Source of the DNA: Phycisphaerales bacterium
Lineage (GTDB): Bacteria > Planctomycetota > Phycisphaerae > Phycisphaerales > SM1A02
Assembly (NCBI GenBank): GCA_029243925.1
Contig: JAQWRC010000270.1
Span: forward strand, 1 to 5,534
Length of the DNA stretch: 5,534 bases
Direction: 5' to 3'
Positions within the stretch are counted from its first letter, which is position 1. Every line of letters begins with the position of its first letter. The notes beneath the pieces are model-generated. The model did not search any database. It was not told where the DNA came from and was given only the letters and a program-made list of their open reading frames with translations. Both the position numbers and the translations under genes were made by a program. Below are positions 1-5,534 of the stretch, piece after piece.

Positions 1-34
1 CGGCATCAACGGCAGTGATCAGCAGCATGCTCAT
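1..34 (-). CDS. Start of a hypothetical gene coupled to hisS, cut by the left edge
   Basis: On the minus strand the hisS TGA (33-31) overlaps an ATG at 34-32 in an ATGA arrangement, which is typical of translational coupling. The frame opened by this ATG reads MSMLLITAVDA and is still open at the window edge. A second in-frame ATG lies at 28-26. Only 11 codons are visible, so no family can be assigned. The slightly hydrophobic start could be a core beta-strand or the beginning of a signal sequence, but that is a guess. No strong Shine-Dalgarno sequence is visible, which fits re-initiation by ribosomes finishing hisS. The overlap could also be chance. Confidence 0.4.
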   Translation of the reverse strand, partial: MSMLLITAVDA

Positions 35-1365
35 TGGCGACCGGAGTCCGCCAGATGTTCAATGAGATCATCCAGCGGTACGGTGGCCTGCTCCCCGGCA
101 TCGAAATCCTTGACCACGACGTTCCCGTCGGCCAGTTCGTCACCGAGAATGACGGCATGTCGTGCATTGCACTTGCCGGCATCCTTGAGCAGTTTGCCGA
201 GGTTGCTGGTGGTCTTGGAAGTGGTGCGGGCGTGCAGCCCAGCTCCGCGAAGTTTGGCGAGCAATGGGACAACCGCATGATTGGTGTCATCGCCACCAAT
301 GGAGACGACGAATGCATCTGGGCGTGGCATGAGCGCCATTGCGTCGGAGATGAGCTCTCGGTCACGCAGGACAAGTTCGAGTACCACATCGCCCATGCCG
401 AAACCACATGCCGACACCGATGGGCCGCCGTAGCTTTCGATGAGCGTGTCGTAGCGCCCGCCGCCGGCGATGGCCCGTTCGCTGCCGGAGGCTTCGTGGA
501 TTTCCCAGACGGTACCGGTGTAGTAGGCGAGGCCGCGGACGATCGAGAAGTCCCACTCACAGAAGTCGAGCACGCCTCGGCGTTCCAGTTCATGCCGCAG
601 TTCGGTCAGTTCGGCCATGGCTTCGGCCGGCACATCAAACTGGTCGGCCAGGGTGGATGGATCTGTTGATGCGGCGACCGGCTCGGCACCGAGGGCGGCG
701 AATCGCTCGATGGCGTCATCGGCCAGTCCGAGGGCAGCCGCCTTCTCAGCGAACGCCGCGGTTTCGATTCGATCGCGCTTGTCCAGCAGATCCTGAGCAT
801 CGGCCATGTGTTCCGGGGATACACCCAGGTCGGTCAACAGTCGGCTGACGACGGCGCGGTGACTGATCTTGACGCGGATGCCAGATGCATCGAGTCCGAG
901 TGCTTGGAGGGCAGCCAATGCAACGGCGATCGTCTCGGCGTCACCATCGGGTCCGTCGATGCCGATGACATCGATGTTCCACTGTCGGAACTCGCGGAGT
1001 CGACCGCGTTGCGGTCGTTCGGCGCGGTAGTGCATGGGCATGGAGAACCAGCGGGTCGGGACGGGCAGACCGCGCCCGAGGGCGGCGGCCATCCGCGCAA
1101 GCGTGGGAGTGAACTCCGGTCGGAGTGCGAAGTCCGTCTCCCCGCCGCTGCGGCGGAACGAAAAGAGCTCGCTGACGATGCCCGGTCCCGACTTGCTGGT
1201 ATAGAGCTCGAGGTGTTCGAAGGTCGGCCCTTCGATTTCATCGAAGCCGTGGTTGATGGAGGCGGTTCGCCATGCCTGCTCGATGTGCAGCCGCACTGCC
1301 ATCTCGTCTGGATGGAAGTCACGCGTGCCGCGTGGAGCCTGGAAGGCGTGGGAGGAACCGGCCAT
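31..1365 (-). CDS. hisS: Histidyl-tRNA synthetase (HisRS)
   Basis: Cytoplasmic class II aminoacyl-tRNA synthetase that charges tRNA-His using ATP. The 444 residues match the usual bacterial length. Visible features in order: the N-terminal QAPRGTRDF motif (residues 9-17); LRPEFTPTLAR (81-91); motif 2, YRAERPQRGRLREF (113-126); an insertion domain of roughly 160-260; the histidine motif RGLAYYTG (277-284); AIAGGGRYD (298-306); motif 3, GFGMGDVVLEL (321-331); and an alpha/beta anticodon-binding domain (about 349-435) containing HAVILGDELADG and VVVKD. Two catalytic motifs are non-standard: canonical RGLDYYT is RGLAYYT here, and motif 3 lacks its usual arginine. In-frame ATGs lie at 1395, 1377 and 1365. 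I chose 1365 because family members begin just before the QAPRGTRDF motif. The gene lies downstream of the sulfotransferase gene in the same direction with no terminator between them, so it is probably in an operon. The identification is secure; the start is less so. Confidence 0.96.
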   Translation of the reverse strand: MAGSSHAFQAPRGTRDFHPDEMAVRLHIEQAWRTASINHGFDEIEGPTFEHLELYTSKSGPGIVSELFSFRRSGGETDFALRPEFTPTLARMAAALGRGLPVPTRWFSMPMHYRAERPQRGRLREFRQWNIDVIGIDGPDGDAETIAVALAALQALGLDASGIRVKISHRAVVSRLLTDLGVSPEHMADAQDLLDKRDRIETAAFAEKAAALGLADDAIERFAALGAEPVAASTDPSTLADQFDVPAEAMAELTELRHELERRGVLDFCEWDFSIVRGLAYYTGTVWEIHEASGSERAIAGGGRYDTLIESYGGPSVSACGFGMGDVVLELVLRDRELISDAMALMPRPDAFVVSIGGDDTNHAVVPLLAKLRGAGLHARTTSKTTSNLGKLLKDAGKCNARHAVILGDELADGNVVVKDFDAGEQATVPLDDLIEHLADSGRQ

Positions 1366-1372
1366 GCATGGC
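1361..1372. repeat. 12-bp perfect palindrome over the hisS start codon
   Basis: GCCATGCATGGC is a perfect 12-bp inverted repeat with no spacer. On the minus strand it contains two overlapping-context ATGs: 1365 in the hisS frame and 1369 out of frame. Without a spacer it cannot form a good RNA hairpin within one transcript. It could be a small operator-like site, but a chance palindrome at a start codon is at least as likely. Confidence 0.3.
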
Positions 1373-1422
1373 AGCATACCTCCTTGCGAGAACATTCGCC
1401 GCCCGTGCTTGCGTTGCGAGGG
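1366..1422 (-). other. Short intergenic gap between the sulfotransferase gene and hisS
   Basis: Fifty-seven bases lie between the sulfotransferase TAA (1425-1423) and the preferred hisS start. I see no GC-rich hairpin followed by a T run and no convincing -35/-10 pair. Read-through transcription into hisS is therefore the simplest reading. The gap does contain the strong Shine-Dalgarno sequence. Confidence 0.5.
1378..1385 (-). promoter_or_regulatory. Strong Shine-Dalgarno sequence before hisS
   Basis: The minus strand reads AAGGAGGT, an almost perfect anti-Shine-Dalgarno complement. It abuts the ATG at 1377, which is too close to use. It is 8 nt from an out-of-frame ATG at 1369 and 12 nt from the in-frame ATG at 1365. 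It therefore argues against the start at 1395 and favours 1365, although the spacing is longer than usual. Confidence 0.65.
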
Positions 1423-2916
1423 TTAGATGTAGTCGCCGACGATGTCGATCAAGGGTCCAAGATGCTTCTCGTAGTTCTTCCACCGTCCAGATGACGATGT
1501 GTACATCTTCTGGTTGACCTGGTCGTAGCTGATCGTCGCTGCAACGCGTCGGGACTTGTGGAAGTTGAGGCACTCATCGTTCCAAGGCAGATCAAGGAAC
1601 TCGATGAGCCGTCGCGTCTCGTGCTCCTGATTGACCACCAGTTCGTCATAGTGCAGATCCATCACTGGAATTTCGACCACTTCGGTCCAGAAGTCCTGCA
1701 TGGCTCGCCGGGTCAGCCATGTTTGGCCAAGCGTCTCGATCGTCTTGGTGTAGCCATGGCCCGAGTGCACCAGATTCGTCGTGAAGCACGAGAGGCAATT
1801 GTCCAGAGGATGCCGGTGCAGCATGATGGCTCGTGACTTCGGCAGTATGAGTGACAGCAAGCCCACTTGAGACTGCAGTCCCATCGCCTTGTTGGTCACC
1901 CGCTTCTTGCCGGTGGAGAACCAATCCGTCGCATTCTGGTACTGCATGGCGAAGGCGTTGGCGTCCTCGACCCGCATGTCGTAGATGCAGTCGGGATACG
2001 GGTTGAATGAGTCCATGGCCTGGGGCATGCTTCGTTGGATGGTGCCGGTCACGATGAGTTCGCCGCCGTTGCCAACGTCAGGATGCATGCTGAGAATCTG
2101 TTCGAGCAGACTCGTGCCGCTGCGGGCGTTGCCTACGATGAAGACGGGCTGTTCGTACGGTGCTTCGGAGTGGGCCAGCGCTCGCAGGTTCTCCTTGGAG
2201 AAGGTGGCTCGGATGTGCTCACTCTGCCTGTCGAACTTGGCCTGGTCCCACCGCTGTCCGGCTCGTTCATGGGCTTGGGTCGCCGACTCCCACGCCAGAT
2301 CGTACTCACCGATCTTGTTGTAGATCTTGACGAGTAGGAACCAGTTATCGATGTACTGGTTGTTGGAGGTCAGTTCCTTGGCCGTCGATCGCTTCTCCGC
2401 CCATTCGAAGTACTGCTTGAGGATGTCGATCGATTCGGAATACTGCTTCCGCGAGTACAGAATCCTCGCTTCGGTAGCGCAATTGACTTCGTAGTGCTCG
2501 TCATCATCGGGCACGTGTGACAATGCTTCGGCGGCGAGTTCATCATCTCCCGATTTTTCATGAATGTTGGCGATCAACTGCCACGTCACGGATTTCGATC
2601 CCGGCAGTGATACGGATTGCGTCGCCACTTCCAGCTCCCAATCCGCCATACCCACGGTTATAGCGTAGAGGGCAGCTCGATGGAGCAGTTCTGGGCTATC
2701 GGGTACATGTCTTAGGACGTCCTGAATGGCACCGACGGCTGAGATGTAGACCTGAGCCTGATAGTAGATCTGGGCCAGGTTGACCTTCAAGTCGATGTTG
2801 CCAGGCGCTGATTCAATGGCATCAAGCGTTTGTTCTACCGCAAGCGCGTAGAGTTTTCGCTTCGCCAGCTGCTCAATCTGCGCCATGGTGGCTTCGAGTT
2901 TCTCCATGAGCACCAT
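1423..2916 (-). CDS. TPR-repeat sulfotransferase (Sulfotransfer_3-like)
   Basis: Predicted PAPS-dependent sulfotransferase with an N-terminal helical-repeat region, 497 aa from the chosen start. Residues of about 20-220 form paired amphipathic helices resembling TPRs, for example around ALAVEQTLDAIESAPGN and SESIDILKQYFEWAEK. The catalytic domain begins with VFIVGNARSGTSLLEQIL (258-275), the P-loop-like 5'-phosphosulfate-binding motif. LHRHPLDNCLS (366-376) carries the Arg and Ser expected in the 3'-phosphate-binding motif, and SSSGRWKNYEKHLGPL (474-489) matches the C-terminal signature of TPR-linked sulfotransferases. No signal peptide or membrane segment is visible, so it is probably cytoplasmic. 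The acceptor is unknown: protein tyrosine, a glycan and a small molecule are all possible. The start is uncertain. ATGs at 2916, 2907 and 2886 are in frame and none has a strong ribosome site. An ATG at 3063 has GGAG 4 nt upstream but would overlap the divergent gene. hisS follows closely on the same strand. Confidence 0.87.
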   Translation of the reverse strand: MVLMEKLEATMAQIEQLAKRKLYALAVEQTLDAIESAPGNIDLKVNLAQIYYQAQVYISAVGAIQDVLRHVPDSPELLHRAALYAITVGMADWELEVATQSVSLPGSKSVTWQLIANIHEKSGDDELAAEALSHVPDDDEHYEVNCATEARILYSRKQYSESIDILKQYFEWAEKRSTAKELTSNNQYIDNWFLLVKIYNKIGEYDLAWESATQAHERAGQRWDQAKFDRQSEHIRATFSKENLRALAHSEAPYEQPVFIVGNARSGTSLLEQILSMHPDVGNGGELIVTGTIQRSMPQAMDSFNPYPDCIYDMRVEDANAFAMQYQNATDWFSTGKKRVTNKAMGLQSQVGLLSLILPKSRAIMLHRHPLDNCLSCFTTNLVHSGHGYTKTIETLGQTWLTRRAMQDFWTEVVEIPVMDLHYDELVVNQEHETRRLIEFLDLPWNDECLNFHKSRRVAATISYDQVNQKMYTSSSGRWKNYEKHLGPLIDIVGDYI

Positions 2917-2958
2917 GATACCATTGACGGCGTGCTGACTACCAGCATCAATCCGGTC

Positions 2959-2967
2959 TGATAGGAT
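2959..2967 (+). promoter_or_regulatory. Possible extended -10 promoter element for the trigger-factor gene
   Basis: TGATAGGAT matches the extended -10 form TGnTATAAT with four of six core bases. It would start transcription near 2974 and give a leader of about 36 nt. No good -35 box is found at the matching distance. The match is weak and could be chance. Confidence 0.22.
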
Positions 2968-2996
2968 CGTGTCCTTGATCGCTCGTCTTACGTCCC

Positions 2997-3000
2997 GGAG
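2997..3000 (+). promoter_or_regulatory. Ribosome binding site of the trigger-factor gene
   Basis: GGAG lies 9 nt before the ATG at 3010. The only rival start, the in-frame ATG at 3049, has a poorly placed CGGA directly next to it. This supports 3010 as the start even though conserved trigger-factor sequence begins only around residue 19. Confidence 0.5.
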
Positions 3001-3009
3001 TTCAGCCTC

Positions 3010-4323
3010 ATGAGTGACAACAACCCCATTGATTCCGCTGATATCGGAATGGAGTCCACCCATTTGTCTCCAGTTGCACGCCGGGTGGTCATAACTGTTC
3101 CGGCGAGACAGGCGAAACGCTTTCACAAGAAGCTCAAGAAGTCGGGCATGGATTCTAGCACTGGGGCTGTACAGCAGCGGCTTGCCGCGCTGTGCATCGA
3201 GACCTGTATCGAGCGGTTTGAGCTCAAGCCAATTTGGGGCGCGGTGTTTGCCAAGGACGCTCCGCAACCTGCATTCCGGCTTGAACAACCTTTCGTCATC
3301 ACCATCGACATCGACGACAGCCCCGAGGTGGAATGGCCCGAGCTGTCTTCGCTCACATTCATTCGCCCAGTCCGGGAGATCACCGATGCGATGGTCGATG
3401 GGGAAATGCTCGAGCAGAGGCGGAACGAGGGCACGCGGATGGAACTGGGAGCCGACGAGGCGTTGCAAGCAGGCGATGAGATCGAATGTTCCATCACGGT
3501 GTCAGCTGAAGGCAGTGAGGACCCGCTGTACCAGCAATCTCAGTCATCGCTTCGGTTGCCTGAAGCCGATGGCACGGCTGTAGTCTTCGACATACCGGCT
3601 CCGGATTTTTCATCTCAACTGATCGGACGTTCCATCGGGGCGGCCTTCTCAATCACGGCCACCGCACCTGAGACGTTCTTTGATCCGACATTGCGGGGCC
3701 AGGAGATCACACTCCACATCACCGTGAACACCGCCGCTCGCATCGAGCCTACGACCGCCGAGGCCATTGTCGAGATGTACGGCAGCCCGAGCGAAGCGAT
3801 CCTGCGTCAGCAGATTCGAACCGCTTTGGCTGGAGCAGTGGCGGCTGATCAGGAATCGGTATTGCTGACCCAGGTCATTGATCAGTTGCTGGCGGCCGCT
3901 GATGTGCCGGTCCCGGATCTTGCCATTGAAATGATGATCGGGAATGTGTCGACCAACGCGGCTGGCCAGATGAAGGCCAAAGGAGCTTCGGAGGCGGACA
4001 TCCAGCGCAGATTGGAGCAGGATACGGATCGCATCCGGCAGGTCGCCACGAGATTGGCGAACCGTCGATCCCTCATCGCACTGCTCTGCAAGCACCTGAA
4101 TGTGCTGACGCAAGAGGATGAACTTATTGCAGAAATCGCGCGATTGGCCGCGCAGCAGGGCCGACGTCCTGAAGACCTGCGGAAGGAACTGTTGGCAAAT
4201 GGGCAGATTCAGACTGTCATGCAGCGAGTGCTGGAGCGTTTAGCGGTCAGTGCGGTGCTTGAACAGGCGGTCGTGCAGGACATGTCTGCAGATGAATGGA
4301 TCAATCACCAGAAGGCAGAGTAG
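3010..4323 (+). CDS. tig: Trigger-factor-like chaperone, divergent N-terminal domain
   Basis: Predicted ribosome-associated folding factor, 437 aa, close to the roughly 430 typical of trigger factor. The opening LSPVARRVVITVPARQAKRF (19-38) matches the family's N-terminal strand. PFVITIDIDDSPEVEWPELSS (about 94-114) and VREITDAMVDGEMLEQRR (121-138) match the linker into the PPIase domain. GRSIGAAFSITATAPETFFDP (206-226) and GQEITLHITVN (230-240) match the second half of the FKBP-like domain. From about 245 on, a long helical region, including LLTQVIDQLLAAADVPVPDLAIEMMI (285-310), matches the C-terminal substrate-binding arms. The GFRxGxxP ribosome-docking loop expected around residues 45-60 is not seen. 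By hand alignment the N-terminal domain is 20-25 residues short there. The FKBP-type active-site residues also look degraded. No signal peptide or membrane segment is visible, so it should be cytosolic. The gene diverges from the sulfotransferase gene and its 3' end overlaps the converging gene. Whether this is the organism's main trigger factor or a paralogue cannot be told here. Confidence 0.85.
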   Translation: MSDNNPIDSADIGMESTHLSPVARRVVITVPARQAKRFHKKLKKSGMDSSTGAVQQRLAALCIETCIERFELKPIWGAVFAKDAPQPAFRLEQPFVITIDIDDSPEVEWPELSSLTFIRPVREITDAMVDGEMLEQRRNEGTRMELGADEALQAGDEIECSITVSAEGSEDPLYQQSQSSLRLPEADGTAVVFDIPAPDFSSQLIGRSIGAAFSITATAPETFFDPTLRGQEITLHITVNTAARIEPTTAEAIVEMYGSPSEAILRQQIRTALAGAVAADQESVLLTQVIDQLLAAADVPVPDLAIEMMIGNVSTNAAGQMKAKGASEADIQRRLEQDTDRIRQVATRLANRRSLIALLCKHLNVLTQEDELIAEIARLAAQQGRRPEDLRKELLANGQIQTVMQRVLERLAVSAVLEQAVVQDMSADEWINHQKAE

Positions 4324-5534
4324 GCTTGAGCACGTGTACGGTGCCGGTGGGCAGCGTCTCGAATGACGCGGTCTCCCCGGTCGGCCACCGAATCGTCACG
4401 GATGACACGCCGCCGTCACTGCCGACACCAACATGAATTCGCGGATCACTTGCAGAGGCGTAGCCCCGTCCACTTCGTACCGTGCGTGTGATCGTACGTC
4501 CATCCTGCAGCACGAGATCGGCTCGAGCGCCGATCGCCGGTGCGCCGGCGGCCGTGCGCACGTCCAGGATGACCGCATTGCTCCGGTCCGCGACCACGTT
4601 GCGGAGCACGTTGACCTGCGCATCCTTGTTGACCACGACCAGATCCATGCCGCCGTCCCCGTCAATGTCGCCTGATGCGACGCCATGGGCGGTGGCGATC
4701 ACCGGTGTGCGCATGCCCGCATCGGGTACGGGTACGAAGCGGCCCCGATCGTTTCGGGTGAACAGCAGGTTCGGTTCGGCCAGCCAGTCGTCCTCGCTCC
4801 AAGTGTCTGATTGCCACCGTACGCGTCCGGTCGCCTCGTACAGTTCCTCCGCGCCGTCGTTGTCCAGATCCACCGAGGACAGTCCCCATCGCGTGAATGA
4901 TCGGGTGTCGGCAGCGAGCCCGAACCGAGCCGTGGCATCGACGAACACACCGTTCTCGTTCAGGAAGAACGAATCGGTTTCCTTGAAGAGGGTCGTCACC
5001 AGCAGGTCGAGATCCCCGTCATCATCAACATCGAAGAGTTCAACGCCCATGCTGGCCTTCGGCGTGCCGGAGTTGTCCACGGCGCAGCCCAGTTCCATGC
5101 CGCGTTCGATGAACGTGCCGTCACCTTGATTGATCCACAGTCGATCATCCATGCCGTCGTTGCCGACGATGATGTCGGGCCAATCATCGTCGTCGATGCA
5201 GGCGATGGCCACGCCAAGTCCAGTTCCAGATACGGCGCCAATGCCTGATGCCTCGCTGATGTCAACGAAGGTGCCATCACCCTCATTGCGGTACAGGACA
5301 TCGGCGATCGGCGCGTCGTAGGATGCTGGGTTGCAGTAGTCGCGTCGGTTCTGCTCGGAGTAGCAGGGCTTCTCCGTTTCCGTGGTCCAGTCCAGATAGT
5401 TTGTGACGAACAGATCGAGATCCCCGTCGAGATCAATGTCCGCGAATTCCGCGCAGGCTGAGAAGGCATCGCCGCCGACTCCGGCCGAGGCCGTTACGTC
5501 GGCGAATGTGCCGTCACCGAGATTGCGGTACAGC
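4301..5534 (-). CDS. FG-GAP/VCBS repeat protein with C-terminal ASPIC/UnbV domain (CRTAC1-like), 5' end missing
   Basis: The frame is open from the right edge (first full codon at 5533) to the TGA at 4303-4301, giving 410 visible residues. The GTG at 5212 is internal: conserved sequence continues before it, including LYRNLGDGTFADVT (1-14), DIDLDGDLDLFVTNYLDW (32-49), the cysteine segment PCYSEQNRRDYCNP (56-69) and LYRNEGDGTFVDIS (80-93). Aspartate-rich calcium-type loops follow: CIDDDDWPD (112-120, degenerate), DVDDDGDLD (168-176), DLDNDGAEE (222-230, degenerate) and DIDGDGGMD (289-297). Each belongs to a beta-propeller blade. The ASPIC/UnbV domain (about 318-404) shows IGARADLVLQDGRT, VRSGRGYASASDPRIHVGVG and VTIRWPTGE. 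Such proteins are usually exported or surface-associated and thought to support adhesion or ligand binding, but the N-terminus that would carry a signal peptide is outside the window. The gene converges on the trigger-factor gene and overlaps it by 23 bases. Family call is firm; the specific role is unknown. Confidence 0.92.
   Translation of the reverse strand, partial: LYRNLGDGTFADVTASAGVGGDAFSACAEFADIDLDGDLDLFVTNYLDWTTETEKPCYSEQNRRDYCNPASYDAPIADVLYRNEGDGTFVDISEASGIGAVSGTGLGVAIACIDDDDWPDIIVGNDGMDDRLWINQGDGTFIERGMELGCAVDNSGTPKASMGVELFDVDDDGDLDLLVTTLFKETDSFFLNENGVFVDATARFGLAADTRSFTRWGLSSVDLDNDGAEELYEATGRVRWQSDTWSEDDWLAEPNLLFTRNDRGRFVPVPDAGMRTPVIATAHGVASGDIDGDGGMDLVVVNKDAQVNVLRNVVADRSNAVILDVRTAAGAPAIGARADLVLQDGRTITRTVRSGRGYASASDPRIHVGVGSDGGVSSVTIRWPTGETASFETLPTGTVHVLKPTLPSGD
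5115..5533 (-). repeat. In-frame repeats encoding the LYRN-GDGTF blade motif
   Basis: Three 26-base copies occur at 5508-5533, 5271-5296 and 5115-5140. Each encodes the L(Y/W)(R/I)N..GDGTF strand that opens a VCBS/FG-GAP blade. The first two match at 22 of 26 bases; the third is more diverged. Spacings of 237 and 156 bases are multiples of three, as expected for repeat units within one protein. Confidence 0.75.

Larger units (their letters stand above)
2917..3009. promoter_or_regulatory. Divergent intergenic region holding both promoters
   Basis: This 93-base region separates the divergently oriented sulfotransferase and trigger-factor-like genes and should contain both promoters. It is open in the sulfotransferase frame but has no in-frame ATG, GTG or TTG. 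For the minus direction only a weak pair is visible: TTGATG at 2954-2949, a 17-nt spacer, then GTCAAT. No clear operator was found. Confidence 0.45.

Noticed and set aside
34..669. 211-codon plus-strand ORF
   Set aside because: It lies opposite hisS, which is supported by every HisRS motif. The plus-strand translation resembles no domain I recognise and is an antisense shadow.
808..1494. 228-codon plus-strand ORF crossing the hisS start
   Set aside because: It is antisense to the hisS N-terminus and the sulfotransferase 3' end, with low-complexity composition and no recognisable motif.
2924..2952. TTGACG followed by ATCAAT as a sigma-70 promoter for the trigger-factor gene
   Set aside because: The -35 is good, but the -10 at 17-nt spacing matches only about half of the consensus. 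The extended -10 at 2959-2967 is slightly better, and neither is strong.
3010..3468. Extension of the minus-strand sulfotransferase frame up to 3468 (681 aa)
   Set aside because: This part is antisense to well-supported trigger-factor coding sequence and shows no sulfotransferase or TPR character. Only the portion up to 3063 is kept as a possible alternative start.
3649..4113. 154-codon minus-strand ORF inside the trigger-factor gene
   Set aside because: It is fully antisense to the trigger-factor arms, has no convincing ribosome site and encodes nothing recognisable.
4482..5129. 215-codon plus-strand ORF rich in serine and arginine
   Set aside because: It is the antisense of the aspartate-rich repeat protein; Ser/Arg-rich composition is what the complement of such repeats produces.
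5210..5212. GTG at 5212 as the start of the ASPIC/UnbV protein
   Set aside because: Conserved FG-GAP/VCBS and CRTAC1-type sequence continues in frame upstream to the window edge, so this GTG is an internal valine codon.

Overview
The window is a compact stretch of a moderately GC-rich bacterial chromosome. It holds three complete protein genes, one large gene cut by the right edge and probably the first codons of another gene cut by the left edge. I see no RNA gene, mobile element, CRISPR array or phage signal. The mix of a TPR-sulfotransferase fusion, an FG-GAP/VCBS-ASPIC (CRTAC1-like) protein, an unusual HisRS variant and a divergent trigger factor suggests a Planctomycetota-like lineage, perhaps Phycisphaerae. 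That placement rests on protein style alone and is tentative.

Minus strand, left half: a TPR-sulfotransferase gene (about 2916 to 1423) is followed in the same direction by histidyl-tRNA synthetase, hisS (1365 to 31). The gap is short and has no visible terminator, so the two are probably co-transcribed. The hisS stop codon overlaps an ATG in an ATGA junction. That ATG opens a reading frame that runs off the left edge, so the operon probably continues.

Centre: about 93 bases (2917-3009) separate the sulfotransferase gene from a divergent plus-strand gene (3010-4323). The plus-strand gene encodes a trigger-factor-like ribosome-associated chaperone. Its overall architecture is that of trigger factor, but the ribosome-docking loop and its GFRxGxxP signature appear to be missing.

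Right: the trigger-factor gene converges on a minus-strand gene, and their 3' ends overlap by 23 bases (4301-4323). The minus-strand gene encodes a protein with several aspartate-rich FG-GAP/VCBS repeats and a C-terminal ASPIC/UnbV domain. It stays open to the right edge of the window, so its true start is not visible.

Nothing points to a defence system or another obviously new multi-gene system. The items most worth a second look are the trigger factor without its docking signature, the non-canonical HisRS catalytic motifs, the tight gene junctions and the sulfotransferase-hisS pairing.
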